Positions 6,331 through 12,286 of a stretch of 12,286 bases of DNA are shown one piece after another. Source of the DNA: CAISGS01 sp044376615. Lineage in GTDB: Bacteria; Pseudomonadota; Alphaproteobacteria; Caulobacterales; Caulobacteraceae. Numbering within the stretch: position 1 is the stretch's first letter; each line of letters starts with the position of its first letter. The notes under the pieces are model-generated. The model was not told where the DNA came from. It searched no databases and worked only from the letters and a program-made list of their open reading frames with translations. The translations under genes were made by a program, and so were the position numbers. The stretch is taken from positions 1 through 12,286 of the forward strand of contig JBILKO010000073.1 of NCBI GenBank assembly GCA_044376615.1. Direction: 5' to 3'.

Positions 6331-6359
6331 GGCTTATGCGCAAAGTGGAAGGGGGTCAA
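6331..6359 (-). promoter_or_regulatory. Promoter of the riboswitch-btuB transcript
   Basis: On the minus strand TTGACC (6359-6354) and TAAGCC (6336-6331) are spaced by 17 bases. Transcription would begin near 6325, at the 5' edge of the riboswitch aptamer, which supports the assignment. The -35 matches consensus in five of six bases; the -10 is weaker. Confidence 0.55.
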
Positions 6360-6360
6360 G

Positions 6361-6386
6361 GCACGCTTTTGGGGTGCCAGGCGTGC
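6361..6386. repeat. Inverted repeat GCACGC-N14-GCGTGC between divergent promoters
   Basis: Six-base perfect arms at 6361-6366 and 6381-6386, directly upstream of the candidate btuB -35 and about 50 bases before the NnrU gene. It could be an operator for either divergent unit or a chance dyad in GC-rich DNA. Confidence 0.3.
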
Positions 6387-6436
6387 AAAATCATGCTCCA
6401 ATCACCCAAACACAAACAGCCAGGGGGCAGGCGTCT

Positions 6437-7015
6437 ATGTCATTATTGATTGCAGGTTTGGTGATTTTCTTGGGCTGCCACATGCTTGGCTATGGCCCGG
6501 CGGGGATCAAGGCCGCGCTGACGGCTCGGCTTGGCGCTGGCGGCTATAAGGGTCTTTATTCGCTGGTCTCCCTGGCCGGATTTGCCCTGATCATTATCGG
6601 CTATGGTCAGGCGCGCCTGGCGCCCGTGATGCTTTGGCCCAGCCCAGGCTGGACCCGCCACGCCTCGATTGCCTTGATGATACCCGCCATGATCTTGCTG
6701 GTCGCGGCCTATGTGCCAAGAAACGCCATCAAGGCATCGCTTGGACATCCCATGATTTTGAGCGTTAAGACCTGGGCCTTTGCCCATTTGATTTCAAATG
6801 GAACCCTGGCTGACCTCATCTTGTTTGGCAGCTTCCTAGCCTGGGCCGTCTTGGCCTTTATCGTCTCGCGCCGTCGTGACCGCGCTAATCCGCCAGCGGA
6901 GATTGCTGTATCGACACCGGCCACCATCGTCTGTGTCGTGGTTGGCTCTGCCGTCTGGGGAATACTGCTCATGGGCGGGCATAGGCTGCTGATTGGCGTT
7001 AGCCCCTGGGGCTAG
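6437..7015 (+). CDS. NnrU-family integral membrane protein
   Basis: The protein has 192 residues with about six hydrophobic segments, near 2-18, 38-57, 76-94, 105-121, 124-144 and 161-181. The block H-P-M-I-L-S-V-K-T-W-A-F-A-H-L-I-S-N-G (104-122) is the hallmark of the NnrU family, as is the G-x-H-x-L-G-Y element near the N-terminus (His15). NnrU was named from denitrifying alphaproteobacteria, where it is linked to nitrite and nitric oxide reduction, but relatives are widespread in non-denitrifiers and the biochemical role is not settled. ATG at 6437 is preferred over the longer frame from 6218, which would run through the antisense of the riboswitch; AGG lies 7 bases before it. The stop is three bases before the GreA/GreB-like gene, so the two are co-transcribed. 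It diverges from the btuB unit. No FNR box was seen in front of it. Confidence 0.85.
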   Translation: MSLLIAGLVIFLGCHMLGYGPAGIKAALTARLGAGGYKGLYSLVSLAGFALIIIGYGQARLAPVMLWPSPGWTRHASIALMIPAMILLVAAYVPRNAIKASLGHPMILSVKTWAFAHLISNGTLADLILFGSFLAWAVLAFIVSRRRDRANPPAEIAVSTPATIVCVVVGSAVWGILLMGGHRLLIGVSPWG

Positions 7016-7018
7016 GCC

Positions 7019-7510
7019 ATGAGCGTTGCCTTTACCAAGGAAGAAGATAGCGAGGCTGCAGCGGCCAATCTGCCGGACCGACCAGTCTCGCCGCATGCCA
7101 ATCTCGTCACGGCCAAGGGGCTGGCGGCGCTAGATCAAGCTCTGGCTGAGGCGCAACAGGCCTATGCGGCAGCCCAGGCGCTTGGCAGTGTGAGCACGGA
7201 CCGCACCGCCATGGCGCGGGCGACGCGAGATCTGCGCTATTATTCTGCCCGCCGTGGCTCGGCCCAGCTGGTCCAGCCCGATGGCCCGCCTGATCAGGTC
7301 CTATTTGGCCGCCGGGTCACGGTCGAGCGCGAAGACGGCCGCACGCAAAGCTTTCAGATCGTCGGCGAGGACGAGGCCGACCCCGCCAAAGGTGCCATAT
7401 CCTATATCTCGCCACTCGCCCGCGCCGTCTTAAGCAAGCAGGTTGGCGATGTCGTCATGGTCGGCGAGGCCGAGGTCGAGATCATGGCCGTGGACATAGA
7501 TCCGACCTAG
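7019..7510 (+). CDS. GreA/GreB-like transcription factor with altered coiled-coil tip
   Basis: The protein has 163 residues, the size of Gre factors. After a short acidic N-terminal arm and R-P-V-S-P-H-A-N-L-V-T (21-31), an alpha-helical hairpin covers about 33-82. An FKBP-like domain runs from about 95 to 160, with F-G-R-R-V-T-V-E-R-E-D-G, Q-I-V-G-E-D-E-A-D-P-A-K-G-A-I-S-Y-I-S-P-L-A-R-A, then G-D-V-V. This C-terminal domain binds the RNA polymerase secondary channel rim in GreA/GreB. The GreA/GreB tip motif G-D-L-x-E-N-A-E-Y, whose acidic residues hold the magnesium for transcript cleavage, is not present. The tip here reads A-L-G-S-V-S-T-D-R-T, with Asp61 the only acidic residue. It may thus modulate polymerase without cleavage activity. 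It is translationally close to the NnrU gene and its stop shares CTAG with the convergent dehydrogenase gene. Confidence 0.82.
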   Translation: MSVAFTKEEDSEAAAANLPDRPVSPHANLVTAKGLAALDQALAEAQQAYAAAQALGSVSTDRTAMARATRDLRYYSARRGSAQLVQPDGPPDQVLFGRRVTVEREDGRTQSFQIVGEDEADPAKGAISYISPLARAVLSKQVGDVVMVGEAEVEIMAVDIDPT

Positions 7511-8688
7511 ATCGTCGCCGCCTTCAAATCCCCATTCACCGCCGCCCTAAACAGTTTGGCCATGATGGCCGGTGTCGTCGGGCGCGGATTGCTGCCGGTC
7601 GAGGGGTCGTTCTGGGCATGCTCGCCAATCGTGTCGGCCTGATCTAGGGGCACCTTAAGCGCGGCGAGACTATCAGGAATGCCGAGGCTTTTGCGAAACG
7701 CCAGGACCCAGGCCAGGACGGCGTCAAAGCCTTCGCCGTCCAGGTCCAGGAACCTGGCCAATCGGCCCATGCGGTCATTGATAGCCGGGCGGTTGAACAT
7801 CATGACATAGGGCAGGACCACGGCATTGGTCAGGCCATGATGGGTGTCATAAAAGGCCCCGACTGGGTGCGAGATGGAGTGGACAGCCCCCAGGCCTTTT
7901 TGGAAGGCGGTGGCCCCCATGCTGGCGGCGGCTAGCATCATGGACCGGGCCTCGATATCATTGCCGTCAGCGCAGGCCCTTGGCAGGAAGTCCTTGATCA
8001 GCCGCATACCTTCCAGCGCGATGCCATCAGCCATGGGGTGAAAACCGGGCGCGCAATAGGCTTCAAAACAATGGACAAAGGCGTCTATGCCTGTGGCGGC
8101 CGTAATATGGGCCGGCAGGCCCGTGGTCAGTTCGGGGTCGGATATGACCACCACGGGCAGCATTTTGGGATGGAAGATGATCTTCTTCTCATGGGTGTCT
8201 TCCTTGACCACCACAGAGGCGCGGCCAACCTCGGAACCCGTACCCGCCGTGGTCGGCACGGCGATGACGGGGGCAATACCGGCCGGGTCAGCGCGGGTCC
8301 ACCAGTCGCCAATATCTTCAAAATCCCAGAGCGGACGGGTTTGGCCCGACATAAAGGCAATCGCCTTGCCGACATCCAGGCCCGAACCGCCCCCGACGGC
8401 CACCACGCCGTCATGCTTGCCCGAGCGGTAGACGGCGACCCCGTCATCAACATTCTTGGCCACCGGATTGCCGCGTACCTCGGCATAGAGGGCAAAGGGC
8501 AGGTCAGCGGCCTTAAGCGCCTTATGGACGGCGGCGATAATGTCGGTATCGGCCAGGCCCTTATCGGTCACGACCAGAGGGTTTTTGATGCCATTGGCGC
8601 GGCAGATCGCGCCCAGTTCGGCAATCCGGCCAGGCCCGCTGATGATCTTGGTGGGATAGTTCCAATTGCCAGTGAGGACGGCGGTCAT
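7507..8688 (-). CDS. Iron-containing (group III) alcohol dehydrogenase
   Basis: The protein has 393 residues, the usual length. The N-terminal nucleotide-binding half contains G-G-G-S-G-L-D-V-G-K (99-108) and P-T-T-A-G-T-G-S-E-V (145-154). The metal ligands of the family are present: Asp202 and His206 (I-D-A-F-V-H), His270 in V-H-S-I-S-H, and His284 in T-H-H-G, with the 14-residue spacing seen in FucO; His274 is also kept. The enzyme should interconvert an alcohol and an aldehyde with NAD(P). It is the last gene of the unit: its start is two bases after the aldehyde dehydrogenase stop, with AAGGA 6 bases before ATG. In this context it may reduce or oxidise an aldehyde or amino alcohol from gamma-glutamylated amine breakdown, but the substrate is not readable from sequence. 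Its stop overlaps that of the Gre-like gene. Confidence 0.9.
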   Translation of the reverse strand: MTAVLTGNWNYPTKIISGPGRIAELGAICRANGIKNPLVVTDKGLADTDIIAAVHKALKAADLPFALYAEVRGNPVAKNVDDGVAVYRSGKHDGVVAVGGGSGLDVGKAIAFMSGQTRPLWDFEDIGDWWTRADPAGIAPVIAVPTTAGTGSEVGRASVVVKEDTHEKKIIFHPKMLPVVVISDPELTTGLPAHITAATGIDAFVHCFEAYCAPGFHPMADGIALEGMRLIKDFLPRACADGNDIEARSMMLAAASMGATAFQKGLGAVHSISHPVGAFYDTHHGLTNAVVLPYVMMFNRPAINDRMGRLARFLDLDGEGFDAVLAWVLAFRKSLGIPDSLAALKVPLDQADTIGEHAQNDPSTGSNPRPTTPAIMAKLFRAAVNGDLKAATI

Positions 8689-8690
8689 GA

Positions 8691-10085
8691 TTAATCCTTG
8701 GTCGAAAGGCGGAAATGATAGGACTTGGCGCGGGTCAGGTGCTCATAGCCAAGCTGGCTAAGGGTCACGCCACGGCCGGTATCCTTGACCCCAGTCCAGG
8801 CCAGGGCCGGGTCCAGATAGTCACAGCGATTGAGGAAGACGGTGCCGGTCTCAATCTGGCTGGCAATGCGGTGCGCGGCTTTGGGGTCTTCGCTCCAGAT
8901 GGCCGCGGTCAGGCCAAATGGACTGTCATTCATCAGGCCAATGGCTTCCTCATCGCTCGACACCTTCATGATGCCAACGACAGGCCCAAAGGACTCGTCC
9001 TTCATGACCGACATGGTGTGATCGATGCCGGTCAGGATTTGCGGGGCCAGATAGGGCGTGCCATCGGCATTGGCGGCAAAGTCGGATGGGTCAAGATGGG
9101 CCTTGGCCCCAGCGGCGACAGCGGCCTTGATCTGACCGCGCACATAGTCGGCGGCCGAGGCCTTGACCATGGGGCCGAGCGTGGTAGCGGCATCCATGGG
9201 ATCTCCCAGGACATAGGTCTTGGTCAGGGCCACTGCGCCCTCGACAAAGGCGTCATAGAGGCTTTCATGCACATAGATGCGTTCAATGCCGCAGCAGCTC
9301 TGGCCGGAATTGAAGAAGGCGCCATCGACCAGAGTCTCGACCGCATGGGCCAGATTGGCATCGGCGCGAACATAGGCTGGGTCCTTGCCGCCGAGCTCCA
9401 GGCCCACCCCGATAAAGTTCCCGACGGCGGCCCGCTCGATCACCTTGCCTGCCTCGACCGAGCCCGTAAAGCAGACCATATCGACATGGCGATCGGCGAT
9501 GATCTTGGTGGTCTGGTCATGGCTCAGCGCCAGATTGCGCAAGAGGCCAGCCGGAAAGCCTGCCATATCGGCGGCCTTCTGGAACCGCTCGCCGACCAGC
9601 AGGGTCTGGGCGGCGTGTTTGAGCAGGACGGCATTGCCCGCCATCAGGGCTGGGACAATCGAATTGACCGCCGTCAGAAACGGATAGTTCCAGGGCGCGA
9701 TCGTGAAGACTACGCCTAGAGGTTCCCGCGCCACATAGCGCTCAAAGCCGGGCTTTTCGGCGGCGACGACGGCCGCGAGAGCCTTGTCCGCAATCGAGAT
9801 CATGAAATGGCCGCGCTCAGCAAAGCCTTTCAGCTCGCCCGCGCCATAGCGCACAGGCCTGCCCATTTGCCGGGCCAGTTCCGGCACGATCTCGGCCTCC
9901 ATGGACAGCATGGCCTCGATAAAGGCGGTGCAGAGCTTGGCGCGCTCGGCGATCGACTGGCCTTGCCAGGTCTTTTGCGTGGCCCTTGCGGCCTTAACCG
10001 CTGCCAGGATTTCGGCCTCGCTGGCAAAGGGGCGTGAGGCCAGGACCTCGCCATTGACCGGAGAGACGCAGGTAAACGCAGACAT
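8691..10085 (-). CDS. NAD(P)-dependent aldehyde dehydrogenase
   Basis: The protein has 464 residues of the ALDH superfamily, on the short side because the N-terminal arm is brief. Recognisable are P-W-N-Y-P (131-135, oxyanion Asn133), L-L-K-H-A (Lys156, cofactor), F-T-G-S-V (206-210), the general base Glu230 in L-E-L-G-G-K, and the nucleophile Cys264 in N-S-G-Q-S-C-C. Near the end are E-S-F-G-P-V and the F-G-L-T-A-A-I-W segment. It oxidises an aldehyde to a carboxylate. Together with the glutamine-synthetase-like ligase it resembles PuuC of the gamma-glutamylputrescine pathway, where gamma-glutamyl-aminobutyraldehyde is oxidised. AGGAG lies 5 bases before ATG and 15 bases separate it from the ligase stop, so the genes are co-transcribed. 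The amine substrate of the pathway remains open. Confidence 0.93.
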   Translation of the reverse strand: MSAFTCVSPVNGEVLASRPFASEAEILAAVKAARATQKTWQGQSIAERAKLCTAFIEAMLSMEAEIVPELARQMGRPVRYGAGELKGFAERGHFMISIADKALAAVVAAEKPGFERYVAREPLGVVFTIAPWNYPFLTAVNSIVPALMAGNAVLLKHAAQTLLVGERFQKAADMAGFPAGLLRNLALSHDQTTKIIADRHVDMVCFTGSVEAGKVIERAAVGNFIGVGLELGGKDPAYVRADANLAHAVETLVDGAFFNSGQSCCGIERIYVHESLYDAFVEGAVALTKTYVLGDPMDAATTLGPMVKASAADYVRGQIKAAVAAGAKAHLDPSDFAANADGTPYLAPQILTGIDHTMSVMKDESFGPVVGIMKVSSDEEAIGLMNDSPFGLTAAIWSEDPKAAHRIASQIETGTVFLNRCDYLDPALAWTGVKDTGRGVTLSQLGYEHLTRAKSYHFRLSTKD

Positions 10086-10100
10086 AAAGGCTCCTAGACT

Positions 10101-11486
10101 TCAGATAACTTCGAAATAGCGGCGCAATTGCCAGTCGGTAATGGCCTTGCGCGATTCACGCTCTTCCCATTCTCGTGTGGCCGCATAATGGTCAACAAAG
10201 TCATCGCCAAACAGGGCCCGCGCGGGCTTTGAGGCCTTTAGCCTTTGGGCCGCATCCCACAAGGTGCTGGGCAAGCTCATCTTGGCCGGGAAGCGGCGCT
10301 CATAGGCATTGCCCTCGATCGGGGCGGTCGGTTCAATCTTGTTTTCAATGCCCCAGAGGCCAGAGCCGATCGCGGCGGCAAAGGCGATATAGGGATTAAT
10401 GTCGGCGGCGGCGATGCGGTATTCGACTCGCTGGCTCTTGGGCGCGCCGCCAATGACCCTCAAGGCACACGTGCGGTTCTCATAGCCCCAGCTGGCGCTG
10501 GTCGGGGCCCAATAGCCAGGAATTAGGCGGGTATAGCTATTGACTGTACAGGCAATCATGCTGAGCAGCTCAGGCATCAGGGCCTGCTGGCCGCCCACAA
10601 ACCAGCGCATAGTATCGCTCATGCCCAGGGGCTTTTTGTCGTCATAAAACACCGGCTTGCCGGATTTCTCATCGACCAGGGACACATGCAGGTGACCGGA
10701 TTGGCCGGGCCAGTCAGCGGACCATTTGGCCATAAAGGTTGCCATCCAGCCCTTACGCTGGGCCAAGATCTTGGTCATGGTCTTAAACAGGGCCGCCTTA
10801 TCGGCCGAGGCCATGGCGTCATCATATTTGATCGCCGCTTCCAGTACGCCAGGACCGGTTTCGGTATGCAAGCCCTCTAGCTCCATATCCATATCGAGGC
10901 ACAGATTCATCAGGTCGTGATAGAATTCCGAGTGCACCGTATTGCGCAGCACCGAATAGCCGAAATAGCCGGGGCTGATGTTATTGAGGCTGCGATAATC
11001 CTTTTCGCGCACCGAATGCGGAGTTTCTTCAAACATAAAGAACTCAAATTCGGCTGAGGATTTGACCCCAAACCCAAGGCTTGTGGCGCGCTCGACAATG
11101 CGGCGCAGGACCGAGCGCGGGCAGATTGCCTCCATCTTGCCTGTAAATTCGCTCAAGATCAGGGGCATATTGTTTTCGAACGGCAAGAGCCGCGTAGTCT
11201 CGGGCAAAAGCCTTACCCCAGCATCGGGATAGGCCGTGTGCCAGCCGGTCAGGCTGACATTGTCATAGAGCTGGTCATTACTGTCCCAGCCCAGCACCAC
11301 GTCGCAAAAGCCATAGCCGCTTTCAAAGGCCGATAAGAGCTTGTCCTTGGCCATGTATTTGCCGCGCAAGACGCCGTCCATATCGAACACGCCGACCTTG
11401 GCATAGGGCAGGTCCGATTGCTCGACATAGCGTTTCAAGTCTGCCGCCGTCTTGGGGTGTTTGTCGGTTCGGGCGTTTGCGCTCAT
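10101..11486 (-). CDS. Glutamine-synthetase-like gamma-glutamyl-amine ligase (PuuA/GlnT-type)
   Basis: The protein has 461 residues with the type I-like glutamine synthetase fold. The beta-grasp N-terminal domain spans about 15-105, the catalytic barrel about 115-455. Active-site blocks are S-A-E-F-E-F (144-149), T-E-T-G-P-G-V-L-E (208-216), G-H-L-H-V-S (264-269), N-S-Y-T-R-L-I-P-G (316-324), N-R-T-C-A-L-R (337-343) and V-E-Y-R (355-358). The D-G-S-S loop used by true glutamine synthetases to bind ammonium is replaced by C-D-V-V-L-G-W-D-S-N, and the usual adenylylated tyrosine motif is not visible. Both fit enzymes that join glutamate to an organic amine, such as PuuA, rather than ammonia. 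It lies with aldehyde dehydrogenase, Fe-type alcohol dehydrogenase and permease genes. GAGG is 7 bases before ATG. A strong intrinsic terminator ends 22 bases upstream of the start codon. Confidence 0.9.
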   Translation of the reverse strand: MSANARTDKHPKTAADLKRYVEQSDLPYAKVGVFDMDGVLRGKYMAKDKLLSAFESGYGFCDVVLGWDSNDQLYDNVSLTGWHTAYPDAGVRLLPETTRLLPFENNMPLILSEFTGKMEAICPRSVLRRIVERATSLGFGVKSSAEFEFFMFEETPHSVREKDYRSLNNISPGYFGYSVLRNTVHSEFYHDLMNLCLDMDMELEGLHTETGPGVLEAAIKYDDAMASADKAALFKTMTKILAQRKGWMATFMAKWSADWPGQSGHLHVSLVDEKSGKPVFYDDKKPLGMSDTMRWFVGGQQALMPELLSMIACTVNSYTRLIPGYWAPTSASWGYENRTCALRVIGGAPKSQRVEYRIAAADINPYIAFAAAIGSGLWGIENKIEPTAPIEGNAYERRFPAKMSLPSTLWDAAQRLKASKPARALFGDDFVDHYAATREWEERESRKAITDWQLRRYFEVI

Positions 11487-11508
11487 GGTCTTGCCTCATC
11501 AAAAGAAA

Positions 11509-11535
11509 GGGCGAAGGGGATAACACCCTTCGCCC
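11509..11535 (-). terminator. Intrinsic terminator between permease and ligase genes
   Basis: A perfect 10-bp stem (GGGCGAAGGG at 11509-11518 with CCCTTCGCCC at 11526-11535) has a 7-base loop. Read on the minus strand it is followed by TTTCTTTT, so it acts in the direction of the permease and ligase genes. It would end permease transcripts unless read through. The ligase ribosome site begins immediately after the T-run. Confidence 0.85.
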
Positions 11536-11558
11536 CGTAACATGGTCTCGTTCAAGGT

Positions 11559-12286
11559 TTATTTTTCGCCGATTGCGGCTTCGGCTGCGGCGATCTCGGC
11601 AGCCCGTTCGGCAATCTTGTCCCCAACGGGCGGGCCCTTGAACCGGCGTGATTCCAGACCAAACCATGCCAGGATTGTCAGGACGCCGATTGCAGCCAGC
11701 ACCTTAAGCGCCAACTGGTTCGGCGGCTGCACGCCAACATAGAAGATGATGCCTGAGATCAGGATACACAGCACCGCAACGACGCGGAACAGCGGCCCCA
11801 TGTCCCAGGGTCCCATTTCCGTCCAGCTGCGGCCATAGGCAAACAGGCCAGCCGCGATGGGCATGGCATAGGACAGATAAAGCGCAATCGAGGTCACAGA
11901 TACCACGGTCGAATAGGCATCGGCATAGGCGGTAAAGGCCACGGCCAAGATGGCCGTGGTCCAGATCGCCGCCACCGGGGTGCGCCAGCGCTTGCTGACC
12001 ACCTTGAGATACTGAGAGCCTGGAAGCCCATCGTCGCGGGCAAAGGCAAAAGTCATGCGCGATGCCGAGGTCACGGTCGCCAAGCCGCACAGGAACTGGG
12101 CGACAAAGATCATGACATAGAGGGCCATGCGCAGGGTCTCTGGCACACGCGCGTCCATGACATAGAAGAAGACATTCCAGCCCTGCTTGGCCGCCTCATC
12201 CATGTCTGGAATGGCCATGACAAAGACGCAGGAGAAGATCCAGGCAAATAGAGCGGCCCAGAACACCGAATGGATGATGGCGGTTG
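11559..12286 (-). CDS. APC-superfamily amino acid/polyamine permease, C-terminal part, truncated by window edge
   Basis: About 241 residues of the C-terminal half are visible; the frame stays open to the right edge, continuing upstream of the GTG at 12266. At least six hydrophobic segments follow one another, including V-F-W-A-A-L-F-A-W-I-F, L-Y-V-M-I-F-V-A-Q-F-L and the long A-L-Y-L-S-Y-A-M-P-I-A-A-G-L stretch. The loop S-R-M-T-F-A-F-A-R-D-D-G-L-P is the signature of the amino acid/choline transporter branch of the APC superfamily (GABA, choline and amine permeases). The tail is short, Ala/Glu-rich and cytoplasmic. Being the first visible gene of the amine unit, it probably imports the amine or amino acid processed by the ligase and dehydrogenases. 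The gap of 72 bases to the ligase gene holds an intrinsic terminator. Confidence 0.88.
   Translation of the reverse strand, partial: TAIIHSVFWAALFAWIFSCVFVMAIPDMDEAAKQGWNVFFYVMDARVPETLRMALYVMIFVAQFLCGLATVTSASRMTFAFARDDGLPGSQYLKVVSKRWRTPVAAIWTTAILAVAFTAYADAYSTVVSVTSIALYLSYAMPIAAGLFAYGRSWTEMGPWDMGPLFRVVAVLCILISGIIFYVGVQPPNQLALKVLAAIGVLTILAWFGLESRRFKGPPVGDKIAERAAEIAAAEAAIGEK

Noticed and set aside
6218..6436. Upstream extension of the NnrU-family gene
   Set aside because: It would translate the antisense of the cobalamin riboswitch and its promoter; the internal ATG at 6437 begins a normal family N-terminus.
8715..9719. Long plus-strand open frame of 334 codons, and another at 8038-8694
   Set aside because: Both lie antisense to clearly recognisable aldehyde and alcohol dehydrogenase genes and show no domain; typical shadow frames of high-GC coding DNA.
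1..12286. Mobile elements, CRISPR arrays, defence genes, tRNA or rRNA genes
   Set aside because: No transposase, integrase, spaced direct repeats or conserved RNA sequences were seen apart from the riboswitch.

Overview
The window reads as chromosomal DNA of an alphaproteobacterium. The support is two Crp/Fnr regulators of the FNR and FixK kinds, a BA14K-like secreted protein, an NnrU-type membrane protein, the alphaproteobacterial style of GreA/GreB-like factor, moderately high GC coding sequence and good Shine-Dalgarno sites. The order is not decided; a Caulobacterales-like relative is only an impression. No tRNA, rRNA, CRISPR array, transposase, integrase or phage gene was seen.

Left part (1-4087), an oxygen/redox regulation neighbourhood. 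A truncated S4-domain pseudouridine synthase starts at 160 on the minus strand and runs off the left edge. Next is a small unrecognised gene (234-497), preceded by a perfect FNR box (TTGAT-N4-ATCAA, 662-675) with a -10-like hexamer at the class II distance. Two divergent Crp/Fnr regulators follow, separated by a 483-base intergenic region with several inverted repeats. The minus-strand regulator has a four-cysteine FNR-type pattern but an unusual recognition helix. The plus-strand one lacks the N-terminal cysteine cluster but carries the canonical FNR/FixK E-x-x-S-R helix. A tandem universal stress protein with its own FNR-like box and a BA14K-like secreted protein complete this block.

Middle part (4084-7510). 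A BtuB-type TonB-dependent receptor is read leftward from a TTG start behind a very strong Shine-Dalgarno. A canonical cobalamin riboswitch precedes it, with a well-placed promoter in front. Divergently, an NnrU-family membrane protein and a GreA/GreB-like factor form a tight two-gene unit.

Right part (7507-12286), an amine catabolism operon on the minus strand. In transcription order it holds an APC-type permease (cut by the right edge), an intrinsic terminator, a glutamine-synthetase-like gamma-glutamyl ligase, an aldehyde dehydrogenase and an iron-type alcohol dehydrogenase. The likely logic is uptake of an amine, gamma-glutamylation, and oxidation of the resulting aldehyde; the exact amine cannot be read from the sequence.

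The gene families are known ones. The least explained items are the small FNR-box gene, the unusual pairing of the two regulators, the palindromes between them, and the terminator placed just before the ligase gene.
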